Assembly: GCA_966252075.1 (NCBI GenBank) | Contig: CBINNP010000140.1 | Coordinates: 1 to 9,423, forward strand | Origin: Solimonas sp966252075 | GTDB lineage: Bacteria; Pseudomonadota; Gammaproteobacteria; Nevskiales; Nevskiaceae | Length of the DNA stretch: 9,423 nt | Direction: 5' to 3' | Shown here: positions 1 to 6,626 of the stretch, piece after piece | How positions within the stretch are numbered: position 1 is the first letter of the stretch | How the letters are laid out: each line of letters starts with the position of its first letter | Program-made: the position numbers and the translations under genes | The notes under the pieces: model-generated | What the model was told of the DNA's origin: nothing | Database searches by the model: none | The model's input: the letters and a program-made list of their open reading frames with translations, nothing else

Positions 1-887
1 TCCAGCTGACGTTCGCGATCATCACGCCGGCGCTGATCACGGGCGCCTTTGCGGAGCGCATGCGCTTCGGGGCGATGGTGCTGTTCATGGCTCTGTGGTC
101 GGTGCTGGTCTATGCGCCGGTCGCGCACTGGGTCTGGGAGCCGACCGGCTGGCTGGCCAGCCTGGGCGCGCTGGACTTCGCCGGTGGGACCGTCGTCCAT
201 ATCAACGCCGGCGTCGCCGGCCTGGTTTGCGCCTACATGCTCGGCCGCCGCGCCCACTACGGAGCCGAGCCGTTCATTCCCTTCAACCTGGCTTTCACCC
301 TGAGCGGCGCAGCGCTGCTCTGGGTCGGCTGGTTCGGCTTCAATGCCGGCTCCGCCGTCGCCGCCGACGGCCGCGCCGGCATGGCGATGCTGGTGACCCA
401 GATCGGCGCGGCGACTGCGGTGCTGAGCTGGACCACCACCGAATGGCTGCTGCGCGGCCGCGTCTCGCTGCTGGGCGCCTGCTCGGGCGCGGTAGCGGGG
501 CTGGTCGCGATCACGCCGGCATCGGGTTTCGTCAATGTCGGCGGGGCGCTGGCGATCGGTGCGGCGGCCGGCGTGGCCTGCTACTGGGGTGCGACGGGCT
601 TGAAGAAGCTGCTGCGCGCCGATGACTCGCTCGATGTCTTCGGCATTCACGGTATCGGCGGCATCGTCGGCGCGCTGATGACCGGCGTGTTCGCCGATCA
701 GGACATCAGCGGAACCACCGGCAATCTGCTCACGCAGGCGATCAGCGTCGCTGCAACCCTGGCCTACAGCGGCGTGGCGTCGCTGCTGATTCTTGTCGTT
801 CTCAAATACACGATCGGTTTGCGCGCCACCGCCGACGAAGAGCTGACGGGTCTGGACCTTTCCCTGCATGGGGAGGCGATTCCCTGA
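1..887 (+). CDS. amtB: Ammonium channel AmtB, 5'-truncated by the window edge
   Basis: This is an inner-membrane ammonium channel of the Amt/Rh family, which moves NH4+/NH3 into the cell. The reading frame is open from base 3 and runs off the left edge, so the first visible Met (base 60) is internal; the residues before it (TFAIITPALITGAFAERM) are a classic Amt helix. The DFAGGTVVHINAG segment carries the Asp and first pore His (codon 198-200), and DVFGIHGIGGIVGALMTG carries the second pore His (codon 648-650), so both twin-His residues are intact. The C-terminal tail (TGLDLSLHGEAIP) is the cytosolic segment through which PII protein GlnK normally closes the channel. A glnK gene would be expected upstream, outside the window. 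A small gene starts 25 bases downstream. The family assignment is very secure; roughly the first third of the protein is missing. Confidence 0.97.
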   Translation, partial: QLTFAIITPALITGAFAERMRFGAMVLFMALWSVLVYAPVAHWVWEPTGWLASLGALDFAGGTVVHINAGVAGLVCAYMLGRRAHYGAEPFIPFNLAFTLSGAALLWVGWFGFNAGSAVAADGRAGMAMLVTQIGAATAVLSWTTTEWLLRGRVSLLGACSGAVAGLVAITPASGFVNVGGALAIGAAAGVACYWGATGLKKLLRADDSLDVFGIHGIGGIVGALMTGVFADQDISGTTGNLLTQAISVAATLAYSGVASLLILVVLKYTIGLRATADEELTGLDLSLHGEAIP

Positions 888-912
888 GTCGAAGCAGTAA
901 GAGGCCTCATTC

Positions 913-1206
913 ATGACCGACAACGAACTGCTCAGTGTCGCCACCCGGCTGTATGTGCGCATGCGCGCCGGCGGCGGCCGCGTCATCGACGCGCTCTGGA
1001 TGACCCAGAACGAGCTCTATGCGCGCGAGGTGCTGCGCCTGGCGCTGATGAGCCCGGACGCCGAGGTCCAGCGTCTGGGGCAGCGCTTCGAGGAGATCAT
1101 GTTCGGCGGCGGCGCCCGGCCAGCGGCCGCGGCCAGCGTGGCCGCCGCGCCTAGCGCGACGACGGCGGCGCCGGTCATCAATCGCTACGTCGGCGTGCTG
1201 CGCTAG
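913..1206 (+). CDS. Small uncharacterised protein (97 aa), probably co-transcribed with amtB
   Basis: I do not recognise a named family. The ATG at 913 is preceded by AAGAGG at 899-904 with a good 8-base spacing, and the gene lies only 25 bases after amtB, so a shared transcript is likely. Residues 1-65 look like a compact, soluble, helical domain (NELLSVATRLYVRMR, then EVLRLALMSP and QRLGQRFEEIMFGGG). Residues 69-87 are a low-complexity Ala/Pro/Thr linker, and the last eight residues (NRYVGVLR) form a basic, aromatic tail that looks like a short conserved motif. There is no signal peptide or membrane segment, so it is probably cytoplasmic. It converges on selO with 11 bases between the stop codons. 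Frame quality, ribosome site and operon placement support a real gene; the function is unknown. Confidence 0.8.
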   Translation: MTDNELLSVATRLYVRMRAGGGRVIDALWMTQNELYAREVLRLALMSPDAEVQRLGQRFEEIMFGGGARPAAAASVAAAPSATTAAPVINRYVGVLR

Positions 1207-1217
1207 GGCCGTGAGCC

Positions 1218-2717
1218 TCACGAGGAGCAGCTGACGCTGAGGTGTCGCGCTTCCGGCGGCGGCTCCGCCGCATAGGCTTCAAACGACGGCTGTTCGTCGA
1301 ACGGCTTGCGCAGCACCTGCAGCAAGGTCTCGATCTCGGTGCTGTCGCCGGCTTCGGCCTGCTCGATCGCGCGCTGCGCCAGGTGATTGCGCAGCACGTA
1401 CTTGGGATTGACCGCGTTCATCCGTGCCGCCCGGGCCGCGTCGTCGCTGTTCTCGGCGCGCAGGCGTGCGCGGTAGTCCGGCAGCCACCGCGCGAAGCCT
1501 TGCGTGTCGTGAATCTCGTCGGCGAGGCGGCCGGCGGTGGCGTCGTCGGCACTGCCCACCTGTGACAGCGCGCGCAAGCTGCGTGTGAAATCGGTGCGCC
1601 CCTGATGCAGCAGGCTCAGGAAGCGGTTGATCAGCGCCGGGTCGTCGTCGCGGTGCTCGCGCAGGCCGAACTTGTCGTGCCAGATCGCCGTCATCGCCTC
1701 GCGATAGATGTGCGGGTAGCGCTCCAGCAGCTCCTGCGCGATCTCCACCGCGCGCTCCGCTTTGTCGGCCAGCAGCGGCAGCGTCGCCTGCAACAGCCGT
1801 GAGCAGTTCCAGTAGCCGATGTCGGGCTGGCGATCGTAGGCGTAGCGACCGGATTCGTCGCTGTGGTTGCAGATGTGGCCGGCGTCGAAGCCGTCGAGAA
1901 AGCCATAGGGGCCGAAGTCGATCGTCAGGCCGAGGATCGACATGTTGTCGGTGTTCATCACGCCGTGGCAGAAGCCGACGCCCTGCCACTGAGCGATCAG
2001 CCGCGCGGTACGCGCGACGATCTCGCCCAGCCAGCGTTCGTAACGGTCCGCTGCGCCGCGCAGCGCGGGAAAATGCTCGTCGATGACGTGATCGGCGAGC
2101 GGCGCGAGAAACTGGTGCTGGCCGCGGTAATAGAAGACTTCGAAATGGCCGAAGCGGATATGCGTCGGCGCGACCCGGCAGATCACCGCGGCGCGTTCCT
2201 GCGTTTCCCGCCGCACCGGCGTGTCGCCGCTGACCAGGCTCAGGGCGCGGGTGGTGGCGATCCCCAGATGGTGCAGTGCCTCGCCGGCCAGGTATTCGCG
2301 GACGCTGGAGCGGATCACCGCGCGGCCGTCGGCGAAGCGCGAGAACGGCGTGCGGCCGGCACCCTTGAGCTGCAGATCCCAGCTGCGGTCGGCGGGGTCG
2401 CGCAGCTGGCCGAGCAGGATCGCGCGGCCGTCGCCCAGCTGCGGCACGAAGACCCCGAACTGGTGTCCTGCGTACAACGTGGCCACGGGCCTGCCGCCGG
2501 CCAGTGGCCGGTTGCCGCACAGCACTTCGACGGCGGCCTGGCTGCGCAGCTGCGCGCTGTCCAGCCCCAGCTCGCCGGCCAGTTCGGTGTTGAGGTGCAG
2601 CAAGCGCGGCGCTGCCAGCGGCTCCGGCTGCACGGCGTGCGCATAGGGCTCGCCCAGCGCGGCGAGGCGGTTGTCGAGCGGCAGCGCGAACAAGGAAAAA
2701 GGGGGAGACTTCGACAC
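1218..2717 (-). CDS. selO: Protein adenylyltransferase SelO (YdiU/UPF0061 pseudokinase)
   Basis: SelO proteins have a protein-kinase fold with ATP bound in flipped orientation, and transfer AMP to Ser/Thr/Tyr of target proteins; they have been linked to redox stress. Hallmarks seen: LYAGHQFGVFVPQLGDGRA (81-99), LQLKGAGRTPFSRFADGRA (115-133), REYLAGEALHHLG (140-152) and MNTDNMSILGLTIDFGPYGF (254-273). Spacing matches the characterised Pseudomonas enzyme as I recall it, giving K118, E141, R181, R188, D257/N258 and metal-binding D267, so it should be active. The protein ends SVSCSS; Cys497 occupies the position that is selenocysteine in animal SelO. At 499 aa it is a usual bacterial length. The start is a GTG (codon 2715-2717); no ATG precedes the conserved region, the Shine-Dalgarno is weak, and TTG at residue 9 is an alternative. 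It is divergent from the gene at 2812. Confidence 0.96.
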   Translation of the reverse strand: MSKSPPFSLFALPLDNRLAALGEPYAHAVQPEPLAAPRLLHLNTELAGELGLDSAQLRSQAAVEVLCGNRPLAGGRPVATLYAGHQFGVFVPQLGDGRAILLGQLRDPADRSWDLQLKGAGRTPFSRFADGRAVIRSSVREYLAGEALHHLGIATTRALSLVSGDTPVRRETQERAAVICRVAPTHIRFGHFEVFYYRGQHQFLAPLADHVIDEHFPALRGAADRYERWLGEIVARTARLIAQWQGVGFCHGVMNTDNMSILGLTIDFGPYGFLDGFDAGHICNHSDESGRYAYDRQPDIGYWNCSRLLQATLPLLADKAERAVEIAQELLERYPHIYREAMTAIWHDKFGLREHRDDDPALINRFLSLLHQGRTDFTRSLRALSQVGSADDATAGRLADEIHDTQGFARWLPDYRARLRAENSDDAARAARMNAVNPKYVLRNHLAQRAIEQAEAGDSTEIETLLQVLRKPFDEQPSFEAYAAEPPPEARHLSVSCSS

Positions 2718-2766
2718 GATACGTTCAGCCGGAAAACCTCACTCTACCCAATATGGGCGCTGTCCC

Positions 2767-2789
2767 GCCGGTCTGATATACAGACCGGC
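2767..2789. promoter_or_regulatory. Perfect inverted repeat with -10-like core (candidate operator)
   Basis: Arms GCCGGTCTG (2767-2775) and CAGACCGGC (2781-2789) are exact reverse complements around the spacer ATATA. The AT-rich centre supplies a -10-like hexamer TATACA (2777-2782), but no good -35 lies 16-18 bases upstream. The site sits 22 bases before the ATG at 2812 and about 50 bases before the selO start, in the divergent gap. That is where a dimeric repressor (for example of TetR type) could control one or both genes. An mRNA hairpin is the alternative. The symmetry is seen directly; the operator role is inferred. Confidence 0.5.
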
Positions 2790-2799
2790 AGCGTCTGCC

Positions 2800-2805
2800 A
2801 AGGAG
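2800..2805 (+). promoter_or_regulatory. Ribosome binding site AAGGAG deciding the start at 2812
   Basis: A near-perfect Shine-Dalgarno AAGGAG lies 6 bases before ATG 2812. It rules out the longer in-frame start at 2671, which would run back through the inverted repeat and into selO, adding a polar, non-conserved N-terminal extension. Confidence 0.85.
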
Positions 2806-2811
2806 AGCACA

Positions 2812-2994
2812 ATGAAAATCGAGTACGGCGGCTTGTGGGGATTGCTGGTTCTGATCGCCGACATCTGGGCGATCGTCAGCGTTGTGCAAAGCAGCGCCAC
2901 CACCGGCCGCAAGGTGCTGTGGATTCTGCTGATCCTTTTCCTGCCGGTGCTGGGCTTCATCATCTGGCTGCTGGCGGGGCCGCGCGGTCGCTAG
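2812..2994 (+). CDS. Small two-helix membrane protein, PLDc_N type (60 aa)
   Basis: This 60-residue protein has two hydrophobic helices, about residues 7-25 and 35-55. They are separated by a short polar loop (SSATTGRK) and followed by a basic end (GPRGR). The second helix, WILLILFLPVLGFIIWLLAG, has the Trp, Pro-x-Leu-Gly and final Gly pattern of the PLDc_N domain, which forms the membrane anchor at the N terminus of cardiolipin synthases and also occurs as stand-alone small proteins. No phospholipase HKD catalytic domain is present, so no enzymatic role should be assumed. It has a strong ribosome site and a symmetric element just upstream, and is followed after 36 bases by the LolA-like gene. 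It is probably an inner-membrane accessory or stress protein; whether it belongs to the exporter operon is uncertain. Confidence 0.88.
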   Translation: MKIEYGGLWGLLVLIADIWAIVSVVQSSATTGRKVLWILLILFLPVLGFIIWLLAGPRGR

Positions 2995-2995
2995 A

Positions 2996-3012
2996 ACCGG
3001 CCGCAGGCCGGT
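2996..3012 (+). terminator. Short GC hairpin after the 60-aa gene; possible attenuator or processing site
   Basis: Arms ACCGGCC (2996-3002) and GGCCGGT (3006-3012) are perfect complements around a 3-base loop, beginning one base after the TAG stop. No U-tract follows, and the next gene's ribosome site begins about 9 bases later. It is therefore more likely a partial terminator or mRNA-stability element than a full stop. Confidence 0.35.
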
Positions 3013-3030
3013 CAAGCACGGGGAGGGGAC

Positions 3031-3810
3031 ATGGGGGGTGCAGCCTTGCTGCGCGTGGCCGGCTGCGGGCTCCTGCTGTGGCCGCTGCTGGCCTTGAGCG
3101 AGCCCGATGCCGCGACGCTGCTCGCCTGCATGCGCGCCAATGTGCCGCAGACCCTGCAGATCCGCGAAGTCGAACTGCAGTCGCAGCGTGGCGACGGCGG
3201 CGAACGCCATCTGCGCGGGCGGCTTTACCTGAGCCGTGAGCAGGAGCAGCTGCGCGCCACGCTGAAAATCCTCGCCCCGGCCGATCTGGCCGGCGCTGCC
3301 TATCTGCTGCGCGAGCGTGCGCCGGCCGACGAGATGTACATGTACCTGCCGGCGCTGGCCAAGGTGCGCCGGCTGCGCGGCCTTGCCGCCGAAGGCCGGC
3401 TCTGGGGCAGCGATCTGAGCTACGGCGATCTCAAGGCGCTGAGCAACCGGTTCGATGCGGCCGGCGCGACGCTGGAGCGCAGCACCACGATCGACGGTCG
3501 CGCGGTGCAGGTGCTGGCGCTGACATCGGGCGGAGCGGCCGGGCCGCCCGAGCTGATGCGGCTGTGGGTCGACGCGCAGAGTTGCCTGGCGCTGCGGGCT
3601 GAGTTCTACGCCGGCACCGTGCTGCTCAGGCGCATCAGCGCTGATCCGCAGCAGCTGCGCCAGCAGGATCGCTACTGGTACGCCGGCAGCGTGCGCATCG
3701 ACGATCTTGCGCAAGGCAGCCACACCACGCTCAAGGTGCTGAGCGTGACGCTGGACCGTCCGCTGAACCAGCGCTACTTCGATCCTGCAACTTTCCATCT
3801 GGGCGACTGA
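3031..3810 (+). CDS. Periplasmic LolA-like carrier (outer-membrane lipoprotein-sorting family, PF17131 type)
   Basis: The protein has a Sec-type signal peptide: Arg8, a hydrophobic stretch at residues 9-22, and likely cleavage after ALS (about residue 23). The mature part matches the LolA-like outer-membrane lipoprotein-sorting family: MYMYLPALAKVRRLRG (102-117), then LWGSDLSYGDLKAL (124-137), the family's YLPAL-K-VRR and GSD-Y-DL signature. The C terminus (LNQRYFDPATFHL) is also typical. Members adopt the half-barrel LolA/LolB fold that shields an acyl chain. This type is commonly encoded beside RND/MMPL exporters rather than being the housekeeping LolA. GGGAGG lies just before ATG 3031. Its TGA overlaps the exporter ATG (TGATG), implying translational coupling and equal dosage. 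It probably passes a lipid or lipidated substrate between the exporter and the outer membrane; the substrate is unknown. Confidence 0.9.
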   Translation: MGGAALLRVAGCGLLLWPLLALSEPDAATLLACMRANVPQTLQIREVELQSQRGDGGERHLRGRLYLSREQEQLRATLKILAPADLAGAAYLLRERAPADEMYMYLPALAKVRRLRGLAAEGRLWGSDLSYGDLKALSNRFDAAGATLERSTTIDGRAVQVLALTSGGAAGPPELMRLWVDAQSCLALRAEFYAGTVLLRRISADPQQLRQQDRYWYAGSVRIDDLAQGSHTTLKVLSVTLDRPLNQRYFDPATFHLGD

Positions 3811-6539
3811 TGCAGCGGCTGATCGCCTGGGCGGCCCGCCATCCACGCCTGATCGTGGTGCTGGCCATGCTGATCAGTGCGCTGGCGGCGCTGCTGCTGA
3901 TCGATCCGCGCCACCGCACGCTGCGCCTGGCGGTGGATCCGTCGGTGGAGGCGCTGCTGCCGCCTGACGATCCGGACCTGCTGCTGCTGCAGCGCATCCG
4001 GCGTGAATTCGGCGACGCCGAGGCGATCATCGTCGCCGTCGATCTGGCGCCGCTGTTCAGCGCAGCCGCGCTGCGCAAGGTCGAGGCCCTCGAAGCACGC
4101 TACCGCATGCTGCCCGGTGTCAGCCGCGTCTTGTCCCTGGCCAGTGCCCCGAACCTGAGCGCCCACGGCGACGAACTGGACTACCGCAGCTTCACCGCGC
4201 AGGCGCGGCAGCAGCCGGCCGCGATCGCCGGTTTCGCGGCGCAGATCGCCGCGCATCCCCTGTATCGCCAGACGCTGGTGTCGGCGGACCAGCGCAAGGC
4301 GGCGTTCGCGATCTACATGAGGGACAGCAGCGTCGCGCACGTTCACGAGCACGACGTCGCGGCGCAGATCCGCGCGGCGACGCAGGAAGTCGCAGGCGCG
4401 GCGCCACTATGGATCACCGGCACGCCGATCGTGCGCGCGGCGGCCGCGGCCGCGGTGTTCGAGGCGCTGCGCTTCACCGTGCCGGCGGCCTTCGCGTTGA
4501 TGCTGGGGCTCCTGTACCTCGCGTTCCGGCAGCTGCTGGCGACGCTGGCGTCGGCGCTGGCGATCGCGATGAGCCTGTTGTGGACGCTGGCCGCGGCCGT
4601 CGCGCTGGATCTGCCGTTCAACCTGATCACGGCGCTGGTGCCGGCGCTGATCGTCATCCTCGGACTGTCCTACACCGTCTATCTGCTGTCCGCGTACTTC
4701 TCGGCGCAGACGCGCGAACACCTGCAGGACGAGCAGACGCGGATGCGCTGGGTGATCAACCGTGCCGGCCTGGGTTTGAGCCTGTCGGCAGCGACGACCG
4801 CGGCCGGCTTCCTGGCGCTGCTGGTGCACGAACTGCCGGCGATCCGCGCCTTTGCGGTGCTGGCGACACTGGGCTCGTTCTTCGCGGCGCTGCTCACCCT
4901 GAGCTTCCTGCCTGCCTCGCTGCGGCTGATGCGCTGCAGCGCCGCCGGCCGTGCACCGCCGGGCGAGACTCGCTTTGCCGCCGCGGCGCGCGGGCTGGCG
5001 GCGTTCGACCAGCGCTGGCGCGGCCTGATCATCCTGATCGCGGTACTGCTGATTCCGCTGAGCGCGGTGCTGGCGACACGCATCGAGTCGCGCGCCGAGT
5101 TCAGCGGCAGCTTCGCCGCCGATTCGGCGATACGCCGCGACTTCGGGCAGATCAACCGGGACTTCGGCGGCGCCAACCGGCTGGCGATCCTGATCGACAC
5201 CGAGGTCGACGATGCGCTGCTGGCGCCTGCGGCGATCGCCCAGCTCGACGGCTTCGTGCAGTGGCTGCGCGAACAGCCGCAAGTCGGCGCGGCGAGCTCT
5301 TACGTCGATCATCTCAGGCTGATCCACCGCGCCTTCAATGGCGATCGGCCGGACGCCGCCGGCGTGCCGGACGACGCCGTGGCGATCAAGCAGCTACTGG
5401 TGTTCGGCGGCGGCGAGTCGCTGGCGCGAGTGATCGATCCGCGCTTTCGTGCGGCCTTGATCGAGCTGCGCATCAAGGTCGATGACTCCGCCGCGGTCGC
5501 TGCGCTGGTCGAGCGGATCGAAGCACAGATGCAGACACTGCCGCCGGCGCTGCGCGGTACCGTCAGCGGCGCCAGCGTGCTGGCGACACGGGCGGTACAG
5601 CGCATCAGCTCGGGACAGATCGCCTCGATCGCCATCGCCACCGCGGCGATCGGCCTGTTGTTGAGCTGGATGTTCATGTCGCTGCGCACCGGCCTGATCA
5701 CCTTGCTGCCGACGCTGGTGCCGGTGGCGATCTACTTCGGCACGCTGGGCCTGCTCGGCATCGCCCTGAGCCCGACCACGGCGCTGATCGCCTGCGTGGT
5801 GGTCGGCATCGCCGTCGACGACACCATCCAGTTTCTGGCCCGCTTCAACGTCGATGCGCGTGCCGGTGCCGCCGAGGCACCGGCGGTAGCCAGCGCGCTG
5901 ACGGCGGTGCTGCGGCCGTTGAGCCTGAGCACGGCGGCGCTGTGCCTGGGCTTTCTGGTCTTCGCCGGCAGCGGCCTGAGTTCGCAGGTGCAGTTCGGCT
6001 GGCTGTCGGCCTTCACCCTGTTCCTCGCCTGGCTGATGAACATCACGCTGACGCCGGCACTCGGCGCAAGTCTGCGCATCGTCACCTTGTGGGACAGCGT
6101 GCGCGTCGACCTGGGCGAGGCGCCGCAGCAGACGATTCCGCTATTGGCCGGCCTGAGCCTGCGGCAGGCGCGGGCCTTCGCGCTGATGTCGAAGCTGGAA
6201 CGGCTGGCGCCGCAGCAGCGGGTGATCCGCGAGGGCGAGCAGGCCAGCGAGATCTACGTCGTCATCGACGGCGAACTGGAGGTCTGGGTCGAGCGCAACG
6301 GCGAGCGGCGGCGCCTGGCGACGCTGGGTCGCGGCGCGGTGATCGGCGAGACCGGCTACTTCGGCCAGCGCCGCACCGCCAATGTCGATGCGCTGAGCGC
6401 GGTGCGCGTGCTGCGCTTCAACGCACAGGATCTGGAGCGCCTGCGGCTGCGCTATCCGCGCATCGCCGCGCTGGTGTTGCGCAACCTCAACCGCATCCAG
6501 GCCGAGCGGCTGGCGCGCGCCACCGCGATGCTCGACTGA
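3810..6539 (+). CDS. RND/MMPL-family exporter with C-terminal cyclic-nucleotide-binding domain (909 aa)
   Basis: This is an inner-membrane proton-driven exporter of the COG1033/MMPL branch. The hydrophobic pattern fits 12 helices: about 12-31, a periplasmic domain (32-215), five helices (221-369), helix 7 (404-423), a second periplasmic domain (424-600) and five helices (602-750). The second half keeps the family motif VGIAVDDTIQFLARF, with D670/D671 as likely proton-relay residues. The matching first-half segment is LGLSYTVYLLSAYF, without the usual Asp. Residues 780-895 form a cNMP-binding domain: REGEQASEIYVVIDGELEVW is the beta-roll start, and the phosphate-binding cassette 842-860 has G846-E847 and R855-T856-A857, so ribose- and phosphate-contacting Glu and Arg are present. 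In a 12-helix RND topology this tail is cytosolic. The start overlaps the LolA-like stop by one base. Function is inferred as cyclic-nucleotide-modulated export of a lipid-like substrate. Confidence 0.93.
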   Translation: MQRLIAWAARHPRLIVVLAMLISALAALLLIDPRHRTLRLAVDPSVEALLPPDDPDLLLLQRIRREFGDAEAIIVAVDLAPLFSAAALRKVEALEARYRMLPGVSRVLSLASAPNLSAHGDELDYRSFTAQARQQPAAIAGFAAQIAAHPLYRQTLVSADQRKAAFAIYMRDSSVAHVHEHDVAAQIRAATQEVAGAAPLWITGTPIVRAAAAAAVFEALRFTVPAAFALMLGLLYLAFRQLLATLASALAIAMSLLWTLAAAVALDLPFNLITALVPALIVILGLSYTVYLLSAYFSAQTREHLQDEQTRMRWVINRAGLGLSLSAATTAAGFLALLVHELPAIRAFAVLATLGSFFAALLTLSFLPASLRLMRCSAAGRAPPGETRFAAAARGLAAFDQRWRGLIILIAVLLIPLSAVLATRIESRAEFSGSFAADSAIRRDFGQINRDFGGANRLAILIDTEVDDALLAPAAIAQLDGFVQWLREQPQVGAASSYVDHLRLIHRAFNGDRPDAAGVPDDAVAIKQLLVFGGGESLARVIDPRFRAALIELRIKVDDSAAVAALVERIEAQMQTLPPALRGTVSGASVLATRAVQRISSGQIASIAIATAAIGLLLSWMFMSLRTGLITLLPTLVPVAIYFGTLGLLGIALSPTTALIACVVVGIAVDDTIQFLARFNVDARAGAAEAPAVASALTAVLRPLSLSTAALCLGFLVFAGSGLSSQVQFGWLSAFTLFLAWLMNITLTPALGASLRIVTLWDSVRVDLGEAPQQTIPLLAGLSLRQARAFALMSKLERLAPQQRVIREGEQASEIYVVIDGELEVWVERNGERRRLATLGRGAVIGETGYFGQRRTANVDALSAVRVLRFNAQDLERLRLRYPRIAALVLRNLNRIQAERLARATAMLD

Positions 6540-6565
6540 AGCCCGTGCCGCCGGGCGCGGGGCTT
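6539..6565 (+). terminator. Imperfect stem-loop after the exporter gene
   Basis: AAGCCC (6539-6544), overlapping the TGA, can pair with GGGCTT (6560-6565), and the GC-rich loop may fold further. No run of T follows, so intrinsic termination would be weak. It marks the probable end of the 2812-6539 operon. The rest of the gap to greB (to 6626) shows only a TTGACC hexamer at 6564-6569 without a convincing -10. Confidence 0.3.
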
Positions 6566-6626
6566 GACCTCGCGCCGCCGGTGCGGACACTGGCGTTCCG
6601 TCACTTCCCACGCTCACTGCCACACC

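Noticed and set aside
1210..1222. Short palindrome (CGTGAG, C, CTCACG) between the convergent stops of the 97-aa gene and selO
   Set aside because: The RNA stem would be only about five pairs with a tiny loop and no T-run on either strand; too weak to call a bidirectional terminator.
1279..2520. A 413-codon second minus-strand frame inside selO
   Set aside because: Arg/Ala/Pro-rich shadow of selO; selO itself aligns to its family throughout with no frameshift.
3055..3066. VAGC at residues 9-12 of the LolA-like protein resembling a lipoprotein lipobox
   Set aside because: The Cys comes before, not after, the hydrophobic segment, and a better ordinary signal-peptidase site (ALS, about residue 23) follows.
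1863..3239. A 458-codon plus-strand open frame crossing selO, the divergent gap and the next two genes
   Set aside because: It spans a promoter region and overlaps three supported genes in other frames; its translation is low-complexity with no recognisable domain.
2725..3846. A 373-codon open frame on the minus strand opposite the small membrane protein and LolA-like genes
   Set aside because: It is His/Gln/Arg-rich without domain character and lies opposite genes with clear family motifs; long antisense frames are expected in DNA this GC-rich.
4434..4458. Run of GCG/GCC codons with repeated CGCGGC units
   Set aside because: It encodes an Ala stretch at the start of a membrane helix in the exporter; simple codon bias rather than a functional repeat.
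6564..6626. Longer greB start at 6564
   Set aside because: The extra 21 residues are Arg/His/Cys-rich and unlike GreB proteins; the MSRWRPP start at 6627 fits the family.
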